A model generated the notes under the pieces. It was given only the letters and a program-made list of their open reading frames with translations. It searched no databases and was not told where the DNA came from. A program made the translations under genes and the position numbers. 64,000 nucleotides of DNA. It comes from Aureobasidium sp. EXF-3400 (lineage: Eukaryota; Ascomycota; Dothideomycetes; Dothideales; Saccotheciaceae). The stretch is from NCBI GenBank assembly GCA_024195585.1, contig SWBL01000064.1, positions 112,177 through 176,176 on the forward strand, given 5' to 3'. Below, one piece after another: positions 24,419 through 34,289 of the stretch (within the stretch, counting starts at the first letter, position 1; every line of letters begins with the position of its first letter).

Positions 24419-24713
24419 ATGAGATGTTGTCCAGGGAAGTTGTGGGTTGTTCGGAGGGTTAGCGCGTCATCGGTATCGCTTCAACTTCGGATTCCCGTTG
24501 TCGAGTGATGGACTTAGGCTCCAACTGTCAAGGCATTATCTCCACACGCTCGTCTACACCAAAACACGACCGAGACCACCGCTTGTATACTGTACTCTGA
24601 TTCTGTTGCTCCGGCTCTGTGATCCAAGACCAAAACAAAGGCTCGGCGTAGTCGCAATAGAGCACTAGCAAGAGAAGGAAACGAGACATGTTCACAGGCC
24701 GACACGTTGGTCA

Positions 24714-27700
24714 ATGAGCTCCCCGCCCGGCCATAGCCCTCTGGATGGCCATGACGCCGATGGCTCCTTCCACTTCCCACACCACCAGGACGCCAATCAA
24801 GACCATCAAGACTCGTTCTTGACGCCTGACGAGACCGTGAGCCGTTCCGCCAGCCCCGTGCCCTTCCCAGACCAGCCCATTCGTTCCCTCGAAGATGAAC
24901 TTGGTGAAGAAGACATTGACCACATCGACGATGTCGCCGACCTTGGTCCACAAACTCCCGACCTCGCCAGCCCTTCCGAGTCTGCCTCTATCCCTGATGA
25001 CACCCCTTCTGTCCAAGGCTCTCTAGCCTCTTCGATACCCATCCGCCGCCCTCGTCTGAATCCGCGTGCCTCGACCAACACTCCTCGGACCCCTTCTGGT
25101 GCCCTACAACCCTTCGAGCGACGCTTCAGCTCGAGGTTCACATCGCCATCGCCTTCGCCGCGCGCTGCCTCTCCTGCCTTCTTGTCCCCACACTCTCGCC
25201 AATCCTCGCTCTCCTCTCAGATTGTTTTGTCACAAGGTGGCAGTGATATTGCGGATGCCCCAGATGCCCCTTGGGAAGTTGTACGATGGACAAAATTACG
25301 GAAAATCACTTCTCAGGCTTTCTCGGAAGCTGGCAGACGCAACTTTGGTACCCCCATTTGTCTGGCCGTCTCGTCCTCCATCACCATTGGCACATCCAAA
25401 GGCCTGATCCTGGTCTTTGATTATCACCAGACTCTTAAGGGCATCATTGGACAAGGTACAAAAGCCATCGAGTGTGGCGCCATCACCGCTCTCGCCATCT
25501 CTGCCGACTACTCAGCAATAGCCGCCGGCCATGCCACAGGCCACATCTTTACCTGGGAACTGGCCCATCCTGCTAAGCCCTTTTTGCATATTCCACCCGT
25601 ACCGAGGAATGGTCAGCCGCAATCTCCAGATGGCCACGTACCTGGTCGTTCAGTTCTACATATTGGCTTCCTTGGTACACGCCGTACTGCTCTCGTGTCT
25701 GCTGATGATGGTGGTATGGCCTTCTCTCATCTCGCATCTCGTGGAATGGGTGCCATCTCACGTTCTGTCAAGACCACTCGCTTGCTTGGACGCTACCCGG
25801 CTCCTAACCTGCAAGAAGAAGCACGAATCAAACCTAGTTCTGTGCTTGCTTTCGCGCCCCTTCCTTTGGGAAACGTCGAGCAGGCTACTGATGCCATGGG
25901 CCTCACAGCTCTACTAACGCCATATCTGCTTGTCATCGTGTCTACCACACCACTTGCACAAACACAGCATAAAGCTCCAAGACCAAAATCAATATCACGC
26001 CATAGTGCCTTGAGTGGCTGTCTCGCTTGGTTCCCAGCTGTCAAGTTAAAAAGCAGCAACAGCACGACCGAGCGGGACACTTCAGAAACTAAACTCGTCT
26101 ATTGTTGGTCAAATGTTCTGACAGTACTCGATGTCGATGTGCAGGTGTCATCAGATCCAGCCGACAAAGAAAAACCTCCGAACCTGTCTTTCCAATCAAG
26201 GAGTAGCTGGGAGTGTGAAGAAGCCATTGTTGCAGTTCAGTGGCTCAGTCGATCAGTCATCGGCGTACTGACTATTAGCCAGCAGATGATCATCATAGAA
26301 GACGGCGAATTGCATGTCATGGACTCTGTGGATCTTCTGCACAGGCAGATACATCACCGTGATATCTTTTCGAAGCAGCTGCATCCTGTCGTCGAACAGG
26401 CTGATAACGAACATTCGGAAATGCATGGAGTCGTTGCAGACGCTTTCTACCAGAGCTTCCGAGTCTACAAGAATCGCCTCTTTCTTCTTGGAGCAAGTGA
26501 TCTTTCAGTCGGTACTCTCTCAAACTGGGCGGACAGGTTGACTGCATTGATCGAACATGGAGACTACATTGCGGCTATACAGCTTGCCAGAGCATACTAT
26601 ACTGGACAAGCTGGTGGTGTCACAGTAGGCTTACCGGATAACGTAGATGCTCGACACGAACTGGTCAATGGGAGACTACTCGAACTCATGTCTGCGTCCA
26701 TTCTCTTCTCTTTCTCGGAGAACAACAATAGTGGGCGACCGCTGTCTGATCTTGTGGCAGAGTGTTTCGATGCTTGCGTGAGCATGAACAACCAAAGCTT
26801 CTTATTTGATGATATCTATGAGCCACTAAGAGATGCTGGCCAAAAGGAAGTTTTCCTCGAGATTCTGCAATCATACATCATGGACGAAGAAGTAACAGCT
26901 TTGCCGCCACCATTGGTGAAAGATCTGGTAGAGAGTTGCACTTCAAAAAATCAAGTCGCACAACTAGAAGAACTCTTGTGCCGGCTGGACCCGCGCACAT
27001 TTGATTTGGACCAGATCACGACCCTTTGCAAAACACATTACTTATACGATGCACTAACCTTTGTCTGGAACGAGGCTTTGAACGACTATGTCACTCCATT
27101 GTCTGATCTGCTGGCTCTCCTGCGGGATGTTAAAGATGTTCAAGACCAAGCGGAGGAAGCAGCGTTGGAGTCGGCTGTCAAAGTGTTCTCTTATCTCGCG
27201 TTCATCCTGACAGGAAGGAAGTACCCGCAAGGAGACTTCCTTGACGACGAAAAAGCCGATACTCAGAAGCGAAACATCTACCGCTATCTGTTTTCACATG
27301 AGGTTACCGCCTGGCCTCCAGGATCATCTTTTATCCTGAAGACCAGAAAAGATTCATCAGATGAGCCGGCCTTCCCTTACTTACGACTTTTGCTCGAGTA
27401 TGATTCGGCAAGTTTCATGAGCATGATGACGGAAGCCTTCGAAGATCCCTATCTCAATGATTCACAAGAAGACGATACCACATCTGTTCAACCACAAACC
27501 AACGGTGCCGGGCTGAGAATCACCCGACAATACATCGTCAGTGTTCTGCTTGATATCATGTCATCAGGTGATTTCATCCCCGAACAAACAATCTATCTCG
27601 ACATGTTCATCGCGAGAAACTTGCCAAAGTATCCTCAGTTTATGGTGTTGTCGAGCTCATCATTGCATCAAGTTCTTGACCGGCTCTGCAGCTTCCGCGA

Positions 27701-29423
27701 GGCCGATTTGGTTGATGACTGTCAGCTCAGTGCTGAGTACCTTCTATCTGTATATCATCCTCCTGTCACGACTGCACTCATCGAAAAACTCCGGGATGCT
27801 CAATTCTACCGTGTGCTCAAAACACTTTACAGAACCGAACACAGATCTGTCGATCTCATCAACACGTACTTTGAGGATCCGCAGGGGAAGAATGGAATAT
27901 TTGATGATCTAACTTACGCCCTACAAGAGTCGCATGACAAGCAGACCACCCAATTAAAGGATGTTTTGTGTGAACACGCTCAAGAGTTGGCATCTATCAA
28001 CACTTCAAAGACTGCAAATACACTTGCAAGATATACCGACGACATTCTAGAACGTTTCGTCGACGCTATCGGGGAGTCGTACACTCGATTCCACTTTTTA
28101 CGTACTTTGCTTGAGCCCTCCCTGCTTGACCATCGTTCGAAGAAAGTCACAAGCGAATTCGTTGCAGAAGCTTTAGTGTCACGCTTCTGCGAACAATACG
28201 TTGAGCTTATGTGTGTTCACGACCCTCGGCATGTGGCTGACTACATCGGACTATTGAAGTCTGGCGATCTGGACCTTGATAGAGTACTTCCGTCGATGGA
28301 AGACAATGGTGTGATCGATGCAGCAGTCCTGCTCATGGCTCAGGACGGGTTAGCAAGGGATGCCATAAATCGACTCTGCAATCATCTGAGGACATTGCAA
28401 AATGCGATCTGCAGTCTGATTGAAGCAGCGTCAGAGGCGCCAGACGTACAAAACACAGAAGAAGCCACTGATGATCTGATAGAAGCCATTGACAAGTACA
28501 CCCGCCTAGGTATCTGGCTCTGCAACGGACAAAGCGCAGAGATGAACCAACACCGCCAACCACGCCAACGCACGAATGTCGCCTGGGACATCAAAGAAGA
28601 TGATCTTGAGCTGGACGAACTGCTCTGGCTAAATCTCGTTGACGCCATCGTCTCTGTCTCCAAATCCGCATTTGCAGTAACCAACGATCTTGCAGATGAC
28701 ATCTCTTTCGACATAGACAGAACAAACAATGCCCTCCGCGGCACCGTTCAACAAACCTTTACAGCCCTCCTTGGCGCCACATCGACCACTGTCACCAAGT
28801 CTGATCATGAGGACGAGCACTATGCCACACCTCGTCGTGGCCAACACAACCAATCCTTTCTCTACATCTTCCGTGCATTCCTCTCTCGCGCCTCTTCCTC
28901 CTACGCACCCACTCTCTCCGATCTCCGTGCTGTCCTTCTCGATGTTTTTGCAGCTTACGCCCATGAGTCTTCTGTCCTGAATCTGGCCTCTTCGCTCCTT
29001 GATGTCGACGTCTTCGCCGATATGGACAGCATCCACACTTTACGCAACCGAGGCTGGCGTCCCCGTACCCAGATCTGCGAGTTATGCAAGAAGCGCACTT
29101 GGGGCACTGGTGTGAGTGCTGTAGAAAATGACCACGAAGCCGTCTGGGAAGAGTTCGAAAGGCTGGAAGAGCAGAGAATAGCGAAGAAGGTGCAGAAGAG
29201 TCGACCACAAGACAATGGTAAAGGCAAATCTGCCGTGATGGGAGGAGGTTTGGTAGAGAGGAGCAAGGAAAGAGAAGAAGTGGTCAAGAAAATGACCTTG
29301 GTGGTGTTTGCTTGTAGGCATACTGTGCATAGGGTTTGTCTAGAGATGGAAATGGCTGGGGATGGCAATGCGAGCGAGGATGAGAGGAGTGGATATTCTT
29401 GTCCTGTGTGCCATGAGCAGTAA
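24714..29423 (+). CDS. VPS8: CORVET complex subunit VPS8
   Basis: A single exon encodes 1569 residues. The first 180 are disordered and acidic/Ser-rich. A beta-propeller region follows, with WTKLRKITSQAFSEAGRRN, GTPICLAVSSSITIGTSKGL and AGHATGHIFTWEL. The middle is a long alpha-solenoid with the clathrin-repeat region (QLARAYYTGQAGGVTVG and onward). The C-terminus is a RING-like finger: ICELCKKRTWGTG, FACRHTVHRVCLEME and YSCPVCHEQ. Vps8 binds Rab5/Vps21 and gives CORVET its early-endosome specificity. Full length for the family and no internal breaks. The ATG at 24714 is the first in frame. The gene is divergent with the GPALPP gene (295 bp apart). Confidence 0.96.
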   Translation: MSSPPGHSPLDGHDADGSFHFPHHQDANQDHQDSFLTPDETVSRSASPVPFPDQPIRSLEDELGEEDIDHIDDVADLGPQTPDLASPSESASIPDDTPSVQGSLASSIPIRRPRLNPRASTNTPRTPSGALQPFERRFSSRFTSPSPSPRAASPAFLSPHSRQSSLSSQIVLSQGGSDIADAPDAPWEVVRWTKLRKITSQAFSEAGRRNFGTPICLAVSSSITIGTSKGLILVFDYHQTLKGIIGQGTKAIECGAITALAISADYSAIAAGHATGHIFTWELAHPAKPFLHIPPVPRNGQPQSPDGHVPGRSVLHIGFLGTRRTALVSADDGGMAFSHLASRGMGAISRSVKTTRLLGRYPAPNLQEEARIKPSSVLAFAPLPLGNVEQATDAMGLTALLTPYLLVIVSTTPLAQTQHKAPRPKSISRHSALSGCLAWFPAVKLKSSNSTTERDTSETKLVYCWSNVLTVLDVDVQVSSDPADKEKPPNLSFQSRSSWECEEAIVAVQWLSRSVIGVLTISQQMIIIEDGELHVMDSVDLLHRQIHHRDIFSKQLHPVVEQADNEHSEMHGVVADAFYQSFRVYKNRLFLLGASDLSVGTLSNWADRLTALIEHGDYIAAIQLARAYYTGQAGGVTVGLPDNVDARHELVNGRLLELMSASILFSFSENNNSGRPLSDLVAECFDACVSMNNQSFLFDDIYEPLRDAGQKEVFLEILQSYIMDEEVTALPPPLVKDLVESCTSKNQVAQLEELLCRLDPRTFDLDQITTLCKTHYLYDALTFVWNEALNDYVTPLSDLLALLRDVKDVQDQAEEAALESAVKVFSYLAFILTGRKYPQGDFLDDEKADTQKRNIYRYLFSHEVTAWPPGSSFILKTRKDSSDEPAFPYLRLLLEYDSASFMSMMTEAFEDPYLNDSQEDDTTSVQPQTNGAGLRITRQYIVSVLLDIMSSGDFIPEQTIYLDMFIARNLPKYPQFMVLSSSSLHQVLDRLCSFREADLVDDCQLSAEYLLSVYHPPVTTALIEKLRDAQFYRVLKTLYRTEHRSVDLINTYFEDPQGKNGIFDDLTYALQESHDKQTTQLKDVLCEHAQELASINTSKTANTLARYTDDILERFVDAIGESYTRFHFLRTLLEPSLLDHRSKKVTSEFVAEALVSRFCEQYVELMCVHDPRHVADYIGLLKSGDLDLDRVLPSMEDNGVIDAAVLLMAQDGLARDAINRLCNHLRTLQNAICSLIEAASEAPDVQNTEEATDDLIEAIDKYTRLGIWLCNGQSAEMNQHRQPRQRTNVAWDIKEDDLELDELLWLNLVDAIVSVSKSAFAVTNDLADDISFDIDRTNNALRGTVQQTFTALLGATSTTVTKSDHEDEHYATPRRGQHNQSFLYIFRAFLSRASSSYAPTLSDLRAVLLDVFAAYAHESSVLNLASSLLDVDVFADMDSIHTLRNRGWRPRTQICELCKKRTWGTGVSAVENDHEAVWEEFERLEEQRIAKKVQKSRPQDNGKGKSAVMGGGLVERSKEREEVVKKMTLVVFACRHTVHRVCLEMEMAGDGNASEDERSGYSCPVCHEQ

Positions 29424-29725
29424 CAATATCACGGTTATTGCAAGAAGAGATAGGATAATGTGTTTAGTTGTTGATACCTTTCGATATCTAGACCTGTTGA
29501 CGGCCTCGTTGTCAAGGTCTTTCTTTGTTGCTTCCTTCCCTTTTTACCCTCTCCATCTGCTTCCGTCCATCGTTCCCCCTTAATCTCCTATCCACTGCTC
29601 CTGCCCATCTCAAGGCAAGTCTGCACCTTGCATCTGTGCCTCTGAGTCGACATGGCATCTGGTTACTGCAACTCCCCAAGAAATCCCCTATACCCATCCC
29701 GTCCCTCCCCGATCACCCAACCTCT
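29424..29725. other. Convergent gap between VPS8 and the small-gene array
   Basis: Plus-strand sequence from about 29510 to 29720 is strongly CT-rich (TCTTTCTTTG, CCCTTCCC runs). It lies between two 3' ends, so it is not an obvious promoter. No gene or hairpin terminator seen. Confidence 0.4.
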
Positions 29726-30503
29726 TTAGATTTTCCTCTCCCAATCATCGAGTCTTTCCATGCAGTTCTCATAGTAAACCCCACTCATCAGCTTGCGGAA
29801 GCCTGGATCATCGGTGCTGTTGTAGATTTGAGTGAGTTCTTCGACGCTCTTTTCCTTGAGTTTGTTTCTGATCTTGGTGAGCTTGCGTTTGCGGCCTAGG
29901 CTCTGCGATGGCGAGAGGGTGTTGAACAACTCGATGTGCGAGGGGTTGGATTTGGAGACTCTTGAAGTGGTGGTGTTGATGGGGGTCGTGCTTCTGGCGG
30001 TGTGAGTGGCGAGGTTGGCAGGGGTTTGAGCAACATTGTTGGATGCAGGCTGTTTGTTTTGATCGTCTGTGTTGTTGTTGGCAGGCGCAGGAGGCATCTG
30101 GAGCAGTCCATGAATCCCCGACAGCAGACTGAAAGGTCCTTCACATCAGATGGATCTAAGATTACGCGATCATGGCAACTCACTCGTGGCGTCTCTGATC
30201 TAGAGACTTCTCAGGTGGATCCGTGTGTGCCACTCTGTCTTCTGGCGCAACGGATTTCTGTGAAGGTTCTCGTTTCATGCTGGTGTGGGCTGTAGATTTG
30301 TTGCTTTGTTCGTTGTTTGTGCCGCTAGAGATTGTGGTGATGGTGTTGTTTATGTTGTGAGAATTCTTGAATACCAACACTTCGATGCTGGAAAGTTATG
30401 TGATCAGTCAGGTTTGAGAAAACGATTTCGGTAACACAAACTCATCATCAGAATCTTCAATACATGCAGTGCGCGTATGACATGACTGAGGGGGTGCGGA
30501 CAT
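29726..30503 (-). CDS. Array gene A: unknown protein with the shared C-terminal helical domain
   Basis: Exons 30503-30442, 30387-30184 and 30128-29726 with introns of 54 and 55 bp encode 222 residues. Exon 1 encodes MSAPPQSCHTRTACIEDSDD and ends in phase 2. The central 130 residues are Asn/Thr/Ser-rich and probably disordered. The last 50 residues hold the domain shared with genes B, C and D: KIRNKLKEKSVEELTQIY, then FRKLMSGVYYENCMERLDDW and ERKI at the end. The domain looks like two amphipathic helices. I recognise no family. The three-exon model keeps the frame and restores an acidic motif (EDSDDDIE) across the first join. Confidence 0.72.
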
Positions 30504-30834
30504 TGTTTACTTTCTTGATGTGATAGGACGAGTGCTTGATGTTTGTATAGCGCACACTGCGGTGGATGTTCTTTGTTAAGAAGTGGAAGGTGTTTTTAAC
30601 AGGCAGGAGAAAAAGAAGAAGAGTTGGTGCTTGTCTAGACGAAAAAGGAGTTGTGGTGAAAGAGTGATAGTGGCACAAAGTGATGGAAGCCCGAGGCTTT
30701 GAATGAATGGTATTCTGCTTGTTGATCAAGATTGCTGAGAGCCTCTGCATCCTGCACCAATATATCATAACGACTCTTTCTCTCCTTGGCATGGTGTGTT
30801 CGTGTAAACTGCTTCCCTTGTAAAAACTTCAGTC
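30504..30834. other. Gap between array genes A and B
   Basis: 331 bp upstream of gene A and downstream of gene B, both on the minus strand. It should contain the gene A promoter. Overlapping open frames on the minus strand have no homology. Confidence 0.4.
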
Positions 30835-31305
30835 TTAATCTCCAATCTGTTTCTCCCAATCCTCAAGCGTAGCCATGCGCTTCTCGTGAAAGACATTTCT
30901 GATGATCTCGCGGAATGAAGAATCCTCGGAACCATTGTAGAGATCAGTAAGCTCTTCAACAGTCTTCTTCTCTAGCTTCTTCTTGATTTTGTCCAGCTTG
31001 TCTGTGTAAGCCACACTTTGACCTGCAGTGAGCCTGGTGACTAGTGGGTGGTCGGTACGATCCTTTCTTATCTGGGACAGCGATCTTCTCGGTCTGGATG
31101 CACCCGGGCGGACTCCAGGAAGCTGTGGTGATTCGCGCTTGACTCTATCGAGAACTCTGATGTTGACTTGGTTTTTCTCGCTTGTCAGAGTGCTGTGAAG
31201 TCACATTGTTAGATGAGGTTGAGGTCATGCAACCAAAAAGACTCACTCATCGTCAGACTCCACCGTGTGGATCACCACATTCCTCCTAAAATCGAAGTAT
31301 GCCAT
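30835..31305 (-). CDS. Array gene B: unknown small protein with the shared domain
   Basis: Exons 31305-31247 and 31192-30835 with a 54-bp intron encode 138 residues, the shortest array member. Exon 1 encodes MAYFDFRRNVVIHTVESDD and ends in phase 2 after an acidic Asp-Asp, as in gene A. A basic middle region (DRVKRESPQ, SRPRRSLSQIRKDR) leads to the shared domain at about residues 86-138: KIKKKLEKKTVEELTDLY, FREIIRNVFHEKRMATLEDW, ending EKQIGD. This copy aligns with gene A at nearly every hydrophobic and charged position, so duplication is clear. Function unknown; the basic region could bind nucleic acid, which is inference. Confidence 0.72.
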
Positions 31306-31887
31306 TTTTCTTTTCGAGAACGCAAGGAGTGATCGGCAAATGGATATCAGAAGAAGTGTAAGGTGAAAGGAGGAGAGGCCTTCAAGTGCAAAAGTTGACG
31401 ATGCTATTTGTAGCGAAGGACAAGGATGTCTCAATCGGATGAGGCAAGTGAGATTTATGTATCGTACTCAGAAGCTCATTCATATAACATTGGAAGTTGC
31501 CTCCGAAGATGTGAAAAGTGGAAAAAGGAAGGAGCAATGGTGAAATGCAGTAAGTAGGTGAAGTCATGAGTGTATGAGAGTCACTAGTTTCAAAACTCGC
31601 TAAGTGATTGCTTCACTTATAAACTAAAGGCAACTACGAGTCTTCGAACCTTTAGAAGAAGCGTTGCATAACGGTTGTTTTTCTTTTCTGGTGCAATTCA
31701 ATGGATTGAACTTCATTCCATCTTCTTGGATATGGATGCACTTGAGATATGGATGGAACAACTAGCAGACTAATGTAATTTTTCAGGCCACGCTTCCTTC
31801 CTTTGCTGCATAGCCTCTATTGCTGCCTTGTTCCATGCTTATGTGATGCGGAAGGTGGTAGTTGAGATTGCTCTTTGCAAAAATACT
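31306..31887. other. AT-rich gap upstream of array gene B
   Basis: 582 bp between gene B's start and gene C's stop. It must contain the gene B promoter. I see no further copy of the shared domain in any frame and no repeat. Confidence 0.4.
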
Positions 31888-33048
31888 TCACTCTAGCTGC
31901 CTCAGAACATTTTCTGGAATCTCCATCATGTGCGTCAAAGTCTGCTGATAGGGATGCTCCTGAAACTTTTGTGTCTTTTGCTGTTCTTTTCCCGTTCTCT
32001 CCTCATCTCGGCAATCTTTGGACCAAGCGTCGACTTGGCCTTCCCATTTTTTCATCTCGGCCATATGTTGTTCGAAGAGAGCATTTTGGATCAAGTTCTT
32101 GATTTTGTTGCTGGCGCGACTTGTCAAAGCCTTGTGTTGCAGCAGCTGAAGTTGTGGTATCGATTTGGATTCAAGCTTTCTGACGACTCGAGTTTCTTGC
32201 TGACGCAGCATGTAGAGTTGCTGCTGGTTTAAGTAGGATGCAGTGCCTCTTTCCTCGTCTTTGGACTTCGTAATCTTGGCTGGGTTGTTGAAACGAGGAG
32301 GGGGAGCGACGCCTATTCCAGTTGACGATCGGGCATTACGGCGTTGAGATGTGATTCGCTCACTCGTCTGAGACCTCGCTTCTGTACTGCTAGAATCAAG
32401 TTTCAGAGGCTCCATACGCGAGTAACTATGGGGTTAAGTGCTGGTCAGCAACGTCCATGATTCAAAGATTTAGAAACAGTTCACCTCGGATTGCAATCCC
32501 TCTCAATAGAAGCCAGTGCCTTGTTGCTCGCCGCAAGAGCACCCGAGAGCAATTTCTTATGCATGGCATCTGCAAGAGAGCGAGATGGAGCAACCCATCG
32601 ATCGCCTTCAAGCACATTTTCCTGCTCCACTATTGATGATACAGCTGCTGTGTCACTGGAAGGAGGTGTCTCAGGTATCACATGTGAGCCACTGTCAGAA
32701 CCAAAGTCAGTCAATGAGATTAAATTTTGAGACAGCTATACCAACTCACCCCCCAGCCGAGGAGATAGAGGTTGTTTCAAACGGATCTCGAAGATCGAGC
32801 CGTGCCTTTGCGTCTTGAATCGACTTGAATGTGGTGTATAGAGCAGAGTTAGCTGGACGAAGGTTTTCATGCATTATGCGTTTGTAGCAGCGGAGTAGGG
32901 AGAGACCTGGCAGAGGGTAGGACAATGTGTTCGAGGAGTGGAGGTTGCCGAATCGGGGAAAGGTCGTGGAAAACCTTGAGAGGGTCAGTGAGATATTTTG
33001 TTTGATCAGAAGGGGGTATTCTGTGTGGAAAGAAAGTGATGCAGTCAT
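31888..33048 (-). CDS. Array gene C: unknown protein, larger member of the shared-domain family
   Basis: Exons 33048-32750, 32691-32485 and 32425-31888 with introns of 58 and 59 bp give 347 residues from the ATG at 33048. A second ATG at 32874 (MHENLRPANSALY) would give 289 and may be the real start. The first two introns of the model are both phase 2. The middle is Ser-rich with SHVIPETPPSSDTAA and SLADAMHKKLLSGALAASNK. The shared domain appears in diverged form: RVVRKLESKSIPQLQLLQH, then IKNLIQNALFEQHMAEMKKW and EGQV. Unlike A and B it has a further 47-residue Gln/Glu-rich tail. No known family. Confidence 0.62.
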
Positions 33049-33369
33049 TTAAGTGGTTACAACTTGATTTGGAGTGAGAGTTGACCGTTGGCCTAGGAGG
33101 AAGTCGTGATCAATAGGTCCCTCACTTTCAGAAACGAAAACTACAAGGGCAGGGGACGAAAAAGATTGATTATCCTGCGATGGGCCCCTTTGTGTCCTCG
33201 GGCAGGATCGGAGGTCCATTGTGAAAAGGCATCTTGAGCTCTGAGAATTTGTGATCCCGTCTACCCCAATTCGGTTTGCCCTTGAAGCTATAGATTACTC
33301 CCCTGGCGGAGTCAAACGAGTTTCTAGCCCTGACAGGCATACAGCCCGTACGAACGTATTTATTTCCAA
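33049..33369. other. Gap between array genes C and D
   Basis: Contains gene C's upstream region and gene D's 3' flank. A minus-strand open frame (33529-33170) overlaps the end of gene D in another frame and carries no recognised domain. Confidence 0.35.
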
Positions 33370-33932
33370 TCATCCAAGAAGTCCCAAGCCAATCTGCAGC
33401 TCCGTACTCATCTTTGCGGTGATTGCCCTTTTGAAAAAGAGCTGGAGGTAGCCAAGAGAAGGGTCGACCTTCCTCTCGAGGTCGAGCAACTCTTCGTACG
33501 TGTAATCGGCCAACTTGTCCTGAAGGCAACGTTCAAGCTCAATCATTTGATGTGTTTCGTGGTCACACACTTCACGCATAACATAATAGACGCTCTTCTT
33601 GTCGTACAGATACTTGGACGGCTTGAGCTCAGGCATCTCAACTGAGGCGCTGGACTTCTTCTTGGCCTCGGGATCGTTGCTATATATGGATGAGCTTCAT
33701 ACTGATCAGATTTCTTGATGTCCAACTCTCCCTACCATGGTTCGGAGTTGGCTGCAGACTCCTTGTTCTCCAAAGACTCGTTGGGAGGTTGGTCACTGAA
33801 TCCGACACTGCACAAGAGTTAGCGGGCTAGTTTCTATGACACCCGAAAGTTGACTTACTTGTTCTTTGTGTTCGCAGCAGACTTGTCGCTCTTCAGAGAG
33901 CCTGAGGACGAGGTGCGATCGAACAGCTTCAT
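33370..33932 (-). CDS. Array gene D: unknown small protein with a diverged shared domain
   Basis: Exons 33932-33859, 33807-33736 and 33679-33370 with introns of 51 and 56 bp encode 151 residues beginning MKLFDRTSSSGSLKSDKSAA. Exon 1 again ends in phase 2. The middle is Lys/Ser/Glu-rich. The C-terminal region MIELERCLQDKLADYTYEEL plus LLDLERKVDPSLGYLQLFF and KRAITAKM can be laid on the helices of genes A and B. The frame then ends QIGLGLLG. Just past that point the next frame reads L-D-D-W-K-stop, echoing the W motif that ends genes A and B, so a frameshift or a late assembly error is possible. Membership in the family is likely but weaker than for A-C. Confidence 0.6.
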
Positions 33933-34207
33933 GTTGTCCGGAAGCGCCAGCAGCGAATGTCTGCGTGTTGAGATGGAAAGCGCAGAGTAGGAAGAAGTTG
34001 CCGCACGAAGTCGTTGGAAGCGCAAACATTCACACCACAAAGAGTGAAACCACCAACTTCTTCACTTTCCTCCAACACATCCAACACCATCTCCTCACTC
34101 GGCCAAAAACAGCAAAAAACCAGGACCTTCCCTGGGAACACCTCCTTTCCAAATCCCTTGATCTTAGTCACCAAATGACGGACATTCGGCTGTAAACACG
34201 ATTCAAG

Positions 34208-34280
34208 ACGTACACGGCGGGATTCGAACGGTGGTTTTATTACCGTCAATCTTGAGTTGTAGACCGTTACACCAAACTCA
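34208..34280 (-). ncRNA. Degenerate tRNA-like sequence (minus strand)
   Basis: The minus strand reads an A-box-like TGGTGTAACGG and, about 45 bases later, CGTTCGAATCC, one mismatch from the consensus B box. A seven-base loop CTCAAGA flanked by a short CAA/TTG stem sits in the anticodon position. The T stem and the acceptor stem do not pair, so a working tRNA is unlikely. It may be a tRNA pseudogene or a tRNA-derived element. Confidence 0.35.
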
Positions 34281-34289
34281 GCGGACTGG

